Positions 27,801-40,100 are shown, counted from the first letter of the stretch. The stretch is 64,000 nt of DNA from Anopheles merus (GCF_017562075.2 NC_054082.1:9439050-9503049); one strand, 5' to 3'. Translations and numbers: made by a program. The notes: generated by a model from the letters alone, not told the origin.

Positions 27801-29930
27801 TGGTAGTTTGTTGGTCTGACGCATGCTTGTAGCGTTTGTCGATTGATGGTGATCCGTTCCTAATGGCAGTGCTGGCACAATACAGCACAAGAACGTTCAA
27901 CGAACGAGGGCATGATAGGATCAACCTGTATCTGGCAGCATGTATTAAAATCCATGACTTTTCGCATCCGTAGCCCAGAAGATGACAATCGATTGCTTAT
28001 CGGTTGCTTCTGCTAGCTAGCAAATAGGTTACAGCTTGGTTGGTACGGCGCTGAACGAAGCATGATCCGTTCATTAGAAAGTGCAGCCAAGAGTACTTGC
28101 GAATGGGGGAGCAAGGAACCTTTTACTGCGTACTTGTCGAAGCATATTCATTTCCTTCCTTTTAGCCCTTTCGAAATGAACGAACTGTGTGGGGTGGTAG
28201 AATGGGAGTTGTTCGATGGCTATCGGCGGAAGCCAGCTGACGGTGCAGTTTATGCATCTTAATGCACACCATGAGTGTACGGGTGAGATAGAAAATCGCT
28301 CAAGGATACGTAACGGGGTCGTATGAATCGATATGATCGTATTGCTGTTGTTACCCTTTCCAAAGGGAGGACGTCCATCCATGCTTTATGCTCTACACAA
28401 GAGGGTTGAAGTGTGGGTGTACAGTTGATCTAAATATATGTAGCTTACCATGGCGAGTCGCCAGGTACCACGATGATGGTGGTTCAGTTACTACCGACAT
28501 GGCTAATCAATACATTTAACGTTTTTGTATGTTTCATGAACTCATTGTTTTTGTTTTTTGCACCTTATCAGTAGTAAACTAATAATGGTGCATTTTTTGG
28601 TTCAGTTGTTAGTGATGTTTATCATGATAGGGAATAACAATTCTGAAAACAAAATTCTTGATAGTCAATTTTTAATTTCTTCTAAAAGATTCGAGGAATT
28701 TACATCGCTGGTGGAACGTTCAACCGCATTATCTCCCCCATCATGGTAAAATCCGATGCTACAAGACCGGTCGTACGCTTATCCCAGCGATGAGATCCTT
28801 TGAATTGTTCAACTCGTCCCCGTAATCCGTCCCGTTTCGTACGAGGATTGATCATTATTATCGTTTCGAGATTGAACCGACAAAGCTGCACAATAAGCTT
28901 AAGAGCTCGGGAATCCTCCCGATTTGCTCAATCACAACTGCAGGGCGGACAGGGATTGACCTACGCGTCGAGCAGCTGCACTTGCAGCATCAATTGGAAG
29001 ACAATTTTCAAACCCCTGTGCCCTCGTTGCTCCCTGCCAGCTGCGCCTGATTGATGGCAAAGTTGAGTCAATGGCAAACGTGCGATCGATAGATGAACCG
29101 TTGCTATGAACCTGCATGCATTGCCCCCGTTTCCAGCTTGCTTCCTTCGCTTTCCTTCTGTGAGCCCTCAATCCGGCAAAGCGAACCTGGCAAACGACGC
29201 GGGATGGAAATAGCGCGCTTGTTGCCATAAATCTAGGGATTGTTTTTCCGATCCTTCCCTTTCGTAGCGCACCGACGGGGCTGATTGTAGAACCTTTGCT
29301 ATTTTCTTTTCCCACTTATCCATCCATCGCAAAAGCTTATGATTAACTTATGGATGTTAAATCGCTGTTTGGTTTGATCGCGCTCGGTGGCAGGGTTTTT
29401 TTTTTCCTTTTTCTTTCTGACGAAACGTGAAGAAGGGCAAAAAGTTTTTCCTCTCGAACGGTATGGATGGAAATGTGGGGACTTAGGGCAGGCGCGGGGA
29501 GTTTTTTTTTTCGATCGCTTCATGTCACACCCTCGACGTCGATGGCAACGGTTGCGCTGCGCTCGCGAAAGATAATCGTACAAGTTTTGGGTCAGAACAG
29601 AAGACCGTAATGATTGAAGCAGAGAGAAAGGCTTACATGCCCACATGCACAGGCATACACACAAACGGATGCAGGGTAGAGGCACGAAATGATGAACAGC
29701 GCAAGATCACAGATTTAGAGGTGTCGTAAATGTGATTTATGCTTGCGTTTCTCTCAATTTTGGGATTTTCTTCAACATTTTGGGGCTTCTTTTGTTGCGT
29801 GCATGTTGTTGGGAAGGGGTTCACACTGTGTTAAAGGTTTTACGCTTGCTATGGATTTGTAGTCATGGAAGATAGATTTAAAAACTTTTTGTATGCCTCT
29901 CTGCTCGATGATGATGGAACGCTTAGATAC
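24900..29930. other. Mostly empty stretch between candidate gene C and the 3' end of gene A
   Basis: It holds only the weak exon hints at 28.69-29.05 kb. About 24.9-25.2 kb is markedly AT-rich. Confidence 0.55.
28691..28746 (+). CDS. Candidate short exon
   Basis: The acceptor TTTTTAATTTCTTCTAAAAG and the donor context CATCATGGTAAAA flank an open segment reading FEEFTSLVERSTALSPPS. A second good acceptor (TCAATCACAACTGCAG, ending at 28942) is followed by an open tail to a TGA near 29050 (reads VEQLHLQHQLEDNFQTP). The phases of the two pieces do not join directly, so this is only a hint. Confidence 0.13.
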
Positions 29931-29933
29931 AAG

Positions 29934-29939
29934 TTTATT
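29934..29939 (-). terminator. AATAAA polyadenylation signal of gene A
   Basis: AATAAA on the minus strand lies 29 nt past the TGA at 29968. It is the first such hexamer downstream of gene A on its strand and fits a transcript end near 29.91 kb. Confidence 0.5.
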
Positions 29940-29967
29940 GAAAAGCATACTGTGGGAGGACTGATTC

Positions 29968-30225
29968 TCAAAAGTCTGGTTCAAATTTAAACTTTTGAAA
30001 GGGATCGTAAGCAGCAGGAAGACAATCATAAATCAGAGTCTCAGCTATTTCAGCACCCTTGCACACACGCTCGGAAATGGTAACGAATACAATTTTCTTC
30101 TTTGCAAATTTTATAACCTTTCCCCTAAGACCCCTTTGTAGTTTGGAATACATTTCGTTTCCTTTCTCAAACGATCCACTGCTCCATTGAGGCATGTTCT
30201 GGCAGTCGCCCGATACTTCTTGCAT
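29968..30225 (-). CDS. Gene A 3'-most ORF, possible C-terminus
   Basis: This stretch returns to the same phase as exon 2. From the ATG at 30225 it runs 85 residues to a TGA at 29970-29968, and the frame is open a further 27 nt upstream. Visible features are a basic cluster (GLRGKVIKFAKKKIVFV), a short acidic helix and an aromatic tail ending KFEPDF. AATAAA begins 29 nt beyond the stop, which suits a terminal coding exon. It could join the preceding segment by restoring one G at the GG near 30236, or by a 71-nt intron from GTAAAA (GT at 30234-30233) to GTTTGAG (AG at 30165-30164). Codon usage is less G/C-ended than in exon 2, so a chance ORF inside the 3' UTR remains possible. Confidence 0.35.
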   Translation of the reverse strand: MQEVSGDCQNMPQWSSGSFEKGNEMYSKLQRGLRGKVIKFAKKKIVFVTISERVCKGAEIAETLIYDCLPAAYDPFQKFKFEPDF

Positions 30226-30227
30226 CA

Positions 30228-30426
30228 CTATTTTACCTTGCGTGGAAAAACATAATCAATGAACGTTCCGAACGCCGTGTTGATGGTGGTCTGCTGCTGT
30301 TGGAACCAAGATGAACCACCTCCAACAACCACCCTTTCGGCGGGTGGCTTGATTCCAGGCACAGCACCGTTAGCGTTCCCGGAACCAGCGCCGTGTTCGT
30401 GTGCCGTCGAGGGGTTAGTAATGAAA
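30228..30426 (-). CDS. Gene A 3' segment in the second reading frame
   Basis: Directly after the last residues of exon 2 (PWLEE), the reading frame one base further on is open to a TAG at 30230-30228. It reads like real protein: a Gly/Asn/Ala-rich stretch, then KPPAERVVVGGGSSWF, a Gln run, and TINTAFGTFIDYVFPRK. Codons are again rich in G/C third positions. The switch could be made by reading the TTT at 30423-30421 as TT, or by an unrecognised short intron. I see no strong splice pair here. CGCAAG followed by GTAAAA at 30234 is a fair donor, so the segment could instead end there. Alternatively it is 3' UTR that is open by chance. A coding origin seems more likely than not. Confidence 0.5.
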
Positions 30427-31142
30427 CTCCTCCAACCACGGCACGGTATCATCGATATCCGCGTTCAGCTCGACGGGCTCGTCGTAAAGCGTGTTGCCGT
30501 CCGTATCGGTTCCCTCCTCAACCTCTTGCGCACTATCGGGCAGGGGCGGTGGTCCGGCGGTGGTGGTTGTCGGACCATCTGCTGGCACGTCGTGCCCCAT
30601 TACGTCGTGTATGATGTTAACCGGACACTCGATCAGGTGCACTAGCAGGTCGATGATGTTCTTGTAGATGCGCTCGTTCAACTCCATCTGCCGCTCGGTA
30701 TCCCGATCGAGCCATGCCCGGGGCAGTCCAGCGCTCTTCGTTTTCGGCTCGAGCAACGTTCGCATGCTTCGGTAGCGCTGGTCCAGCACACCGAAGCCCT
30801 GCAACTTTCGTTCGACAGCGGCCCGAAGTCGATGGGCTTCCTGGAGCAGTTGGTTGCGCTCGGTGCGAGCCCCCCTGGCAGCAAGTCCGAATGATGGCGG
30901 TCGCCGTGCGCCGGCGGTACGCTGGTACTCGTCGAAGCGGTGCTGTAACTGTGCGGCTCGTGCCTGTAAGGGGCGCAGATTGGCGCGGGTCTGCTGTAGC
31001 CGTTCGTGCAGGGCACGATTAATGCCTACCAGTTTCGCTTTGGTGTCGATGGATTGCCGAATTACAGATGATGGTGACGGTGATGGTGGTTGCTTCTGTT
31101 CGATGATTGGTGATAGTTGGTGCAGCGATTGTGGTGTAATTG
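30415..31142 (-). CDS. Gene A exon 2: secreted helical/coiled-coil protein, residues 26-267
   Basis: This exon follows the acceptor TTTTATACAG (AG at 31144-31143) and stays open for 728 nt to a TAA at 30417-30415. With exon 1 it gives 267 residues. Residues about 27-56 are rich in Pro, Ser and Gln. Residues about 57-101 and 119-157 look like charged amphipathic helices (heptad-like, many Arg, Leu, Gln, Glu) separated by a basic Gly/Arg linker. Residues about 168-208 include a hydrophobic helix with IYKNIIDLLVHLIECPVNII and the only cysteine seen. The tail is an acidic Thr/Pro/Asp/Glu stretch. Codons end mostly in G or C, unlike the surrounding DNA. I do not recognise the family. Secretion is inferred from exon 1, and coiled-coil self-association is a guess. 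The stop at 30415 may not be the true end. Confidence 0.75.
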
Positions 31143-31305
31143 CTGTATAAAATTGAAGAGGCTTTAGCTAATGCATCTTATTACATCCGGAAGTGTTTGC
31201 CTATACAGTCACACATATCGTGGACGGTAGTTCTTACATGAACACATCAATTCTGAATGTGATAGTTTGACTAATCTTCTGGATAATGATGAACATGACC
31301 TTTAC

Positions 31306-31381
31306 CTGTGACGTACTGCAGCTCCAATGTGAACAGTATCAATCCTAACGCATACAAACGACGTCCTTTGAATGAAAACAT
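31306..31381 (-). CDS. Gene A exon 1: signal-peptide exon of a secreted orphan protein
   Basis: This is the first coding exon, 25 codons plus one base, on the minus strand. It starts at the ATG whose first base is 31381 and ends in CACAG followed by the donor GTAAAG (GT at 31305-31304). The encoded N-terminus is MFSFKGRRLYALGLILFTLE and a few more residues. A basic n-region (K5, R7, R8) is followed by a hydrophobic core, and likely cleavage falls after Ala26, which is completed across the splice. The phase matches exon 2 exactly: the last G joins CA to give GCA. A TATA-like box lies about 55-60 nt upstream. The product should enter the secretory pathway. The ORF on the opposite strand (31308-31544 plus) has no coding features. 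The model rests on signals and frame only; I had no transcript. Confidence 0.72.
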
Positions 31382-31416
31382 CTCGCTAAACTATAACTTT
31401 GCTCAATTGTGTCGAA

Positions 31417-31443
31417 TGGCAGCCTGGATGTTGAGCTTTTATC
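31417..31443 (-). promoter_or_regulatory. Putative core promoter of gene A (GATAAAAG plus CCATTC initiator)
   Basis: On the minus strand GATAAAAG (31443-31436) is followed about 24 nt later by CCATTC, with a possible +1 A at 31417. This gives a 5' UTR of about 35 nt before the ATG at 31381. Spacing fits an insect TATA promoter, but the box is not a perfect TATAAA. Confidence 0.35.
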
Positions 31444-33921
31444 TCAACTCAAAACAGGAAATTAGTTTCGATACGGTCAACCGCACTGCTAACACCGCAC
31501 TGGTTCTATTCACCAGCAAAGTTGTTTATTTATATTTGCGCTAATGTGCTTCAGCTCGAATGACCTGACCGTAAAATGTATCCTCTAAAGCTGGTGCATA
31601 ATGTGTCTTTTATGGATTGTACGGTGGAATGTACTGCATTAGTCCAGTTTAACGACGACCGTTTTGGGTTCCCTGCAATTAATTGCATTTCCGTCGCTCA
31701 GGGTGGTAAAAAAAAACAATGTGTGTTAGTGAGTGGGGAAATGTCCAATCAGACAAGCTGTGTTGCGTTAAAATGCAATTTAGTTCGCTATTTTCGCTGC
31801 ACAATCGTCTGTCGGACGAATCATGGTGTGTGTGAATGGGATGACTTTCTACGCGTTGCTAGGCTAGAGCGAAAATGCAGTGGAGCAAGATGCAAATGAG
31901 CAACAAAGGCAAAGCTAAATACTTGTTGAAATTAAATCTGTTCCATAACGATTTTTTTTTTTTTGCGGATTCACTAGCTTGCTTAATGAAAACAAGCATT
32001 TGAGGCGCACTAGTGAAACAGTACAAAGTATCACAAACGCAACCCATTTCACTGCTGGGATGAATGTACATTTGTACATTTTCTCCGTAATTAGCGCGGT
32101 GATGAGTATCATCGCATATTTCTAAATGATGGGAGCCTTCACGCCAACCGCGGACTGCAGTTGGAAAATTGAAACTCATTACACTCGCTCGCAATGGGAG
32201 TAACCGGGTAAAAGTGATTGGTATTTTGTAATTAAAATTTTATCACTTCAAACAGAATGAGATACAAAGGGGAAGAAAAAAGAGCACAAGAGCGAGGCAG
32301 TGAGAAAGTGAAAAACGAATGCACGGTGCATCAATAAATGCAATCTCACGAACAGCTTCGAAAGTAGGACAGAAGCTTTTTCCGCACCGTTGCCATGTGC
32401 ATCAGGAAGTTTTTCGGGAAATTGTTTTCCCCCATTGCAACCAGTACAACGTGCTGGTCGTTGATGTTGTAATAAAAATAAGCATTTGCATCACTCATCC
32501 GTAATTCCCATGTGTAATTTTCGATGAATGTGTGGTTTCACTGGTCCCACAGTAATAAAAACGGTATCATTTATAGGATTTTATTCACATTTTTCCGTTC
32601 CGGCAGCAACTGCAATGTATTACATTCTCTTAAAAAACAATAACATAACAAAAGTTTGTTAAGGTTGTATTCTTTCCCTTTCTCGGCACTTTTTCTTGGA
32701 AGATACTTTATTTATTTCATAATGCGTGATTATTGATAGAAGCTGATGGTAGAATTTCATGCTTGCCATATATCGGCATAGTTCGGGGAAGGAAAACAAT
32801 AATAATGCTTGAGCTATGCTACCAACCCACATAACAAAGTTTTCCCTGCTACCTATACCAAAAACGGTCTAAAATAGTGATTTTTTTGTTGCTGTCCAGA
32901 AACAGCCAAACCCCCTCAGTGAGGGAAAACATCCCTGATCGATTCGTTTTTCGTGCTCAATTCATGCGGTTCCCGTTGATTGATGCATAACAGATCGTCT
33001 ATCGATGGGAATTCATCTTTCCTGGCATGGGCCCGGAGTTTGTTATTACCGTCGATGCTAAGGGTTCTCCGGTGGGAATTCATATTATCCACCACACGAA
33101 CCACCACGCGAACCTGAGAGGACGAGGTTATCCGTTTAATGGGCTAACCAAAGCAAATGGTACGAACATTCATGAAACAGTTTCGCTTTAATGATCGAAA
33201 GGGTAATGTTTTAATAAATATGATCAATTGCACAACGGTATTAATTTTGCGACGAAAATTGGTGAACCTAGAGAGCGATGTTTGTTAGATGTATTTGTAG
33301 TTATGTTTTTGACCGACCAAACTATTAATCATTTGGTTTGGATGAATCAATTTCTATAATCTATGATTGAGATAAATGTAAATTTTCGAACAAGCTTCAA
33401 TGGAACAATCGCTAGTGTTGCAGTTCAATGGTGATTGGGAGTGAATGTTTTGGGCTTAATCATTCATTAATGAATTTTATTATTATATCCATACAATGAG
33501 TGTCAAACAAAAAGGTTTGGGTTACTTGGTATTGAGTTTAATTGCTTTTGTGTTGTTTTTTTTACTGTGGAATCATCACAATGAAACAGAGTGAAAGTTT
33601 TCAGTTTAAGCTTTTCTTTAAGCTCATCTTAATACCTCGAGAACGTCTCTGTTACAGAAACCTGTGTTGAAGCTTTTGCACTTCAAATTGTGTTTTCCAT
33701 ACTTTAGCCATTTAAGCAGAGGCGTTATATATTAGTGGATCTGATCTGACCCAGTACAAAGAAAATTCCTGTAGTGTTATTGAAAATGGCGCATTCAAAA
33801 ATGTACTGCTTGTTTTTCTCGACCATCTGTAAATAATGGGTGAAGTAGATAATCCGCTTTATGGGGTAAATAGCTCACAAGAAAAATGCTAGAGCAGCAG
33901 AAAAAAAGAACAAAGATTTAT

Positions 33922-34197
33922 TCAAGATTCGCACCTACACATCATGCAATCCAGAGCGGGCTCATTAGCGTAAGCTGCACGGTTTATGTACAGCAGGTAA
34001 CCGAAAAGGCGAAATTGATTCACTGCCAGTAACATAATCGTTACTCGAGACATCCTATCCAGAAGCATCAGTGTAGTCGAAAGCTTTTCTGAATTGCCTT
34101 TCTTCTTTGAGGGTTCGACACGATTCTGCCCAATGCCGACAAATCTTCGAAAAACTAGCCAGCTCGGTCGAAAGCACAAAAGCTTTCCTAGTACTTG
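33922..34197 (-). CDS. Candidate terminal coding segment with hydrophobic helix
   Basis: This minus-strand frame is open for 91 codons between a TAA at 34200-34198 and a TGA at 33924-33922. The TGA overlaps an AATAAA signal (33922-33917). It has a basic segment (VEPSKKKGNSEK), a hydrophobic stretch (VTIMLLAVNQFRLFGYLLYI) and a Cys-rich end (DCMMCRCES). An internal ATG at 34053 would give a 43-residue protein. Just upstream, MSIRLPTGHRYIQ is followed by GTATTA, but the implied intron would be under 50 nt. It could be the C-terminus of a small membrane protein or a chance ORF. Confidence 0.22.
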   Translation of the reverse strand, partial: QVLGKLLCFRPSWLVFRRFVGIGQNRVEPSKKKGNSEKLSTTLMLLDRMSRVTIMLLAVNQFRLFGYLLYINRAAYANEPALDCMMCRCES

Positions 34198-37100
34198 TTA
34201 GGGAATTTCGAGCCTTTCTAACGTTTACGTAATACCTGGATGTATCTATGACCCGTGGGCAAACGAATACTCATCTTGGACGCTACAGAATCGGAATCAG
34301 TTTTGGGGGTAACATTTGATGAGCACTCTCGAAAAAGTAATCTGCCAAATCCAATATCGTGCATGAAACACATCAGCCAACATGGTCTCATACGGATGGT
34401 ACATTTGATCGGCTCAGAAGTACTCAAAAACTCCGGGGCTCTATGTGTGCGAAACTGTGATGATGGTGTATAGAGCAATAACCGTGTGATGCATTCATTA
34501 CACATGCCTGTAAGTTCGTGGTAAACTTTGAAATGCAATTTTTCGGTACTTTATGTTGGCAATGTTATACAAAGCTAGGCTAGGTTGGAGCATCCAAGCC
34601 ATTAGATTGTTACAGTGTAAAGCGAGAATCGTACAAAAGTTTAAAATTATTTTTGTGTTCATTCAAAAGTATTTTGCGTAGTATCCTTAACACAACGACT
34701 GTTTGGTAATCCTAAAAAATGAGGTTACAGATTGAACATATAAAGCTAGACACAGTTTTAACGCTTAATTCATTGTTATTGTGTACATTGTGAAGCAAAA
34801 TGTGTTAGAATGCTTCCTCCGCTAGCTCGTGCTGTACGATAAAAATTCTTCTTTCTTTCCTGATAAAAATGTTTGCTCCTGTCAACTGCACATATTCTCA
34901 ACAAGACAGCTGGTAAGCCTCTTCCATCAGCATTTACCTTGCTATTTCCCAAAACAAAATGCTCCGTTTGCTTGCACGCTTACCGTACCCGTTTGCTTAG
35001 TTGCACGGGCATACATACAATCCTTACGACCTAAAAAAAAAGCGCCTTAGTGAGCCCGTTGTAGGCCACTGCCGCTGCAGATGGTCCCGTCGGGATTCAT
35101 TTTATCACACCGTGTTATCGTTTTCGTTTTGCGCGACATCTCGAACTGTGCTATGGCACAACATTTCGCGCCCTCGGTTCGCTAACCTCGCGGAAGGGAC
35201 CGATGTGAACAGAGCTAATGAAAATTTAATGTATCAAAACTCATAAACTGTCAGCACCACGATGAGCACGGTGCCCGGTGCCCGGTTACCTATAAACCTT
35301 TCCGGCCTCTCGCACATGCATCTTGCCTCTTGCCCACCGAGTGTTGGCGTGAAAAAAGGACGAAAGGAGAAGCGTGGGGAAGGATCCAGTTTTGAAAATA
35401 TCGACCATTTGTTCACATCCTTTTTGTAGTTCCAACACCCACAGCAACTAAAAGTTGCCGAGTCAGTGAAAGACGCTACCGAACAGAAACGAGACAAGTT
35501 ATTGTTGTATTGTGCTATGCTGAAGCTAAAAATTATTCTTCGGATTATGCATTTGTTACTACTTTTGCTGTGTTTTAATTAGCTGATGCAATATTTGGGA
35601 AAGAAATGGCAGTAAAGAAAGATGGAAAGACAGGGACAAAGTTTTTGAATTATGCAAACACGATAAAAACGAAAATAAAGTTCTCCAAATGCTGTGCCGC
35701 CGTGGCAAAGGTAGCCGTGAAGAAACATCATTTAATTATTTAAGCCATTTCTTGCCATCATTTCCACCATTTGCAGAGTTTGTGCCAGCTTAATTATTGT
35801 ACCATTTTATTTTTTGTTTCTTTCTGCAAACCGAAGCAGCAGTGAGAAATGCAAGAGAGCAAACACAAATTCTAAATAGGGAAAAACTTATCAGATCAAA
35901 ACACCGTGGCGCGTCGTCTACGTAGGAGCGAAGGTGCTATTTGGCCTTTTTTCATTACGCATTATGTAGTCAAATTGAATGAGGGAAAGCATTATGACGT
36001 CAGCAAAACCGGCAACCACACCAGCGCGCGCAACGTGTAACCCACATCCGGTAACACACAAGGGAAGAATTCTTGATTCCGGGGGAAAAAAACGTTGCAC
36101 GTTCAGTTGTTAATTCCACGGGTACGCTAATTAAGAATAATGTTTTTAACTGTAGAGGCTATGAATGCACTCGGGGGACGTACTCCGGATGTGTGATGTG
36201 ATGAATGGAGAATGGAGATTCATCTCGTGATGGCAGGAGTGTGAGAAAATGGTTGGAACGAGAAGTTGGCCGTAGTAAAGCAGGGGAGAAGCGCGGGCGG
36301 TCCTATCCTATTGTGCAGGTTAGGCGATGCCGGGTCTGCATACAAGCAGGAGCCGGCCGGGAACCGTGGTGCCCACAAAGTGAATGCATTGTTGACCCAA
36401 TTTAGATATGCATCGACTTTTTCCTCGCTGACGGTGATGATGAAGAAGATAATGGTGCTACACGTCGGCCGGCTTCGAGACGGGAGAGGAGGTTGGGAAG
36501 GGCATGATAGACCAAAGGGTTTATTACTTTTTTAAATGCATAAAACTGAAATGTTAGTTCCAAATTAATAACCCAACTGTTATTATATATAATTTTATGT
36601 ATCTTTTTGGTCAAAGTGGTGAAGCTTATGAGTCTTAGTTATGTCTTAAACAAGTTCATTAGATAACTTGTGACGAATATCTTTGGTTTTAAATCATCAT
36701 AAATATTACAACTATTGTAAGTATCTCTAATTCCGTGGTGCTTATCCCAGTTACTAGCATAAAGCTTGAACGATGTACACATGAACGGAAACAAAGAGCT
36801 GGTGTCAACATACTTTACCGTTTCTTAAACGCTTAAACGCTGGAGTGGCTAAATCGGTGCACCATCATCCTGGGACTAGTTGCGAAAGCTTGATACGGCA
36901 GGGCAGTAATTATTTAAAAGCTTTTCACTGCAATTCAATTACATGCCGTGCAGTTATGTTGCATTTGCAACTGATGGTTTGTCTTTGCTGAGAATCATAA
37001 GCACCTTACCGATCCTGAGAGCAAAACTGCAAACATTTGTGTTATTTTGACGTTGCTGTAGCTTTATAATGTCTAAACATTCGTTTTACTTCTCAAAAGA

Positions 37101-40100
37101 CAAATATTGGATTTATGTACAGCCTTTTCATTGTATTGATTATATTGTACATTGGTCGTGCGTAGGTTGTCATCAACTGTGAATGTAGCTTTAAATGTAG
37201 CTGCCTGTAATACAAAACCATATTAGGGGGACCTGGGTAGATGGCCACAGTTTTCTATGAATAAACCCTTGTGCGGTTGTTTCCTCGCATAAACACCCCA
37301 CAAGGAATCTGGTTTCACTCGACCGTCAAGCGGTAAACAATTGTTGTTAGCTCCTCACCACGCCGGGAAGAGTCTCGGGAGCTTTTGGGGTTTGTGATTG
37401 CGGGAAGATAGGCGATATGGTATGGAGCAGGTGGATGTAAGGCGAGTAGCAGATTTGCAGGATGAATGAGGGCCACTGTGCTGGGCTATTCTTAGCACAT
37501 CTTCGGCCTGTGACATCTACGGACGGAACGTCAAGCTCTATCAGGCGCGTGACAGGCAAAGTTGTGAAGAAGTGTACCATCAATCTCATCTCGGGCTCTT
37601 TCTTTTTCTTTTCAACTTCTTTTCAACCACCTCCTCCCTCTCCCTTCCACACCCCTGGTCGTTCAAAAGGCGACCGGATTCTTCTGGTGTAAGGCATGTG
37701 CGGATGCGCGCTAGACGTCATCGTTTCATCTTCACACATAACCAAGGGCCAAGGATGCATGTACAAACAGCGGAGGAAGGGCTCTTCAATGCCCCTTGAG
37801 AGGGAACCGTGGACAAAGCACGGCGTGGAAGAAAAATTGCAATTGAGAGAAGAAAAGCTACCTACACATTCAGAACCACACATACAGAACACGGGCTGCA
37901 CACCATGCCGTGGGAAGATTACTGTCAATGCATTAACAAAAGTGTCATCATGAGGGGAGGGGGGGGGGAGCTCTTGGTGGAAGTCGTTAGTTTCTGTCCA
38001 CGGTGAAATAGATGACATTTGTCCACCGAAGCCCTCTCCCAGTTACCCTCACAAGCGCTACCACAAAATGGGACATTCATCTAAATCTTCAACATGCGGT
38101 AATGGAAGGAGACGAAGACTAGCGTTTTACTGAAATTAATTAAAATTGTGTTGCCCTCGTAAGCTGTGATTAATATGGGCGCACCTTTTCTTCTCCTTCG
38201 CATCCTTATTACCATGGTAACGGTGTTTAATTTTTGTAATTAGATTCCTGCGCAACGGTATTGGCAATACGCAGCTGTGCCTTGCCTACTTTTCCGTATT
38301 TGTGGTTCTGTGAAGTTCCAGAAGGTCTGCGAATTCATTCGGTACGCTGATGACCCTATTGCCCAAAAACGACCATCCTCCGAAATGCTCCTTAGCTTAC
38401 AGTTGGGTACCATGCGAGGGTTATCATCCCTCAAAAGATTTCTAATGACGAATTGATCCCTGAAGGAATTATCAATCACCTGCAGCAGCAGCAGGAGCGC
38501 ATGTACCGTGCCGCTTATTATTTTTTCTCCCCTGCTGATATTCAATTGCTCGCAACACGGCAACCACGCCAACCTAGCAGCAAAATCGACCACTCGGGGG
38601 AAAACGGCAAAAGGACACGTGACTTCTGTTGCAGATGGAGGATGCCTTTTGCGGGTCGGTGCGAAAGATTAGAAACATGTAATACGTCCCTGTTTCCCCA
38701 AAAAATGGCCCATCCGTGCCTAAGACGCGCTGCTGGTCCCTGGTGCCTTCTTAGGAAGTGGATCTTTTACCATCGGGCAAAAGCCGCAGAGGCGGGCCCC
38801 GTACTCGGAAGTACTCGGGTGCGGGTGCTATACGGTGTTATGTACGGTCTGTGCGCTTGATCTGCCGTTCTTAGTTCGGATGGCTTTACCGTGGGCCTTG
38901 ATAGCCCTTGGAGGTTTGGTATTACTTTTTCACCGACACCAACAGCGGTGGTTTTATTGAAGCAAATCCTCAAACTCAAACGAAACCAAAACAACGAAAA
39001 CGTAAGTGTCGGAAATACTACTCCACGTGTAGAGGGGCGAGTGCCGGCGATGGTGTTTCAAATTTGTTCCCTCGGCGGGTTCTTTCTTTCCCCGCTGCTG
39101 CGACAGCACCGGAGGAGCGCTGGGGCTTACCTTCTCCCTAGCAGCAGCAAAGTGATCTGCAAAAGGAAAAAAAAAATAAATGGGCTGACATTTTCTCATT
39201 CCCGATCAATTTTCAATGCTTTTGCTGCCGAACGTGTCTTGACTGATCCCCAGATGGGGTCTTATTTTTGGGTCGTTTGTTGTATCTCCAGTGCGATGTG
39301 CTTTTATTGCCAAACCGTATTCTATCCTTGGAGCATCTGCGTCAAATGACGCTTTAGCGACCGTTGACCGGCGAAACATTAATCTTTTCGATTCCTTGCA
39401 CGTCAGTCTCCGCTTTTTTTGTAGTTATTTGGCTTACTGTTGTCCCCAAAGGTAAATTGATCCTTTTTTTCGCCTCCTTTGAGATCGTGACCGTTCGAGA
39501 GGACTTCATTACGACCTATAAGGATTATTGTACGCGGTTTACAATTGAAATAAAACGAGTGGTAAATAATTAAGCGTTTAGCAATGGACCCCTCTTTATA
39601 GCGAAAAGTTTGACAGGAAATAGTATTAATCATCGGGCGACTAATCTCGTTTAAGGCTCGTTTTGTATGTTTCGCAAAATACATGCTGTACTGCTCAACT
39701 CTTAACCGCTGCAAAACATAGGACAGCTATTTTCTCTTTTGCTGCTATTTTTTGGTTTCCACCCACCGCCTAATCGTTCGCACATCGTTAAAGCCATCAC
39801 CATTAAAGACGCGTCTCTTCTGCAAATGGTCGGGCTACGGAGCAGAATAATCAAATTACAAGTTTTGTCATGCAAATGACGAGTGTGTCTCAGTGGCGTT
39901 TAACAGGTTTTTTGTTGTTGTTTTGTTTGCAAAAATATTTCCACTTTCAACCAATGCAACGTTTGCAAGCAGCATCGTCGTCATCGGATCTTAGCCTTGG
40001 ATGTCTTTGCGTTCGCCTGCCAACACCCCGGCAAAGTTTCTGTTTGCCAGTTCTGTTGCGCGGGACATTGCCAGTCGCGCTAAAGTTTCTGTGAATGTAT

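Noticed and set aside
30714..31150. Plus-strand ORFs of about 100 codons over gene A exon 2
   Set aside because: Antisense shadows of a G/C-rich coding exon.
38240..38860. Overlapping ORFs of 117 (minus) and 135 (plus) codons around a CAG repeat
   Set aside because: Both strands are open because of local composition; no splice-consistent model could be built.
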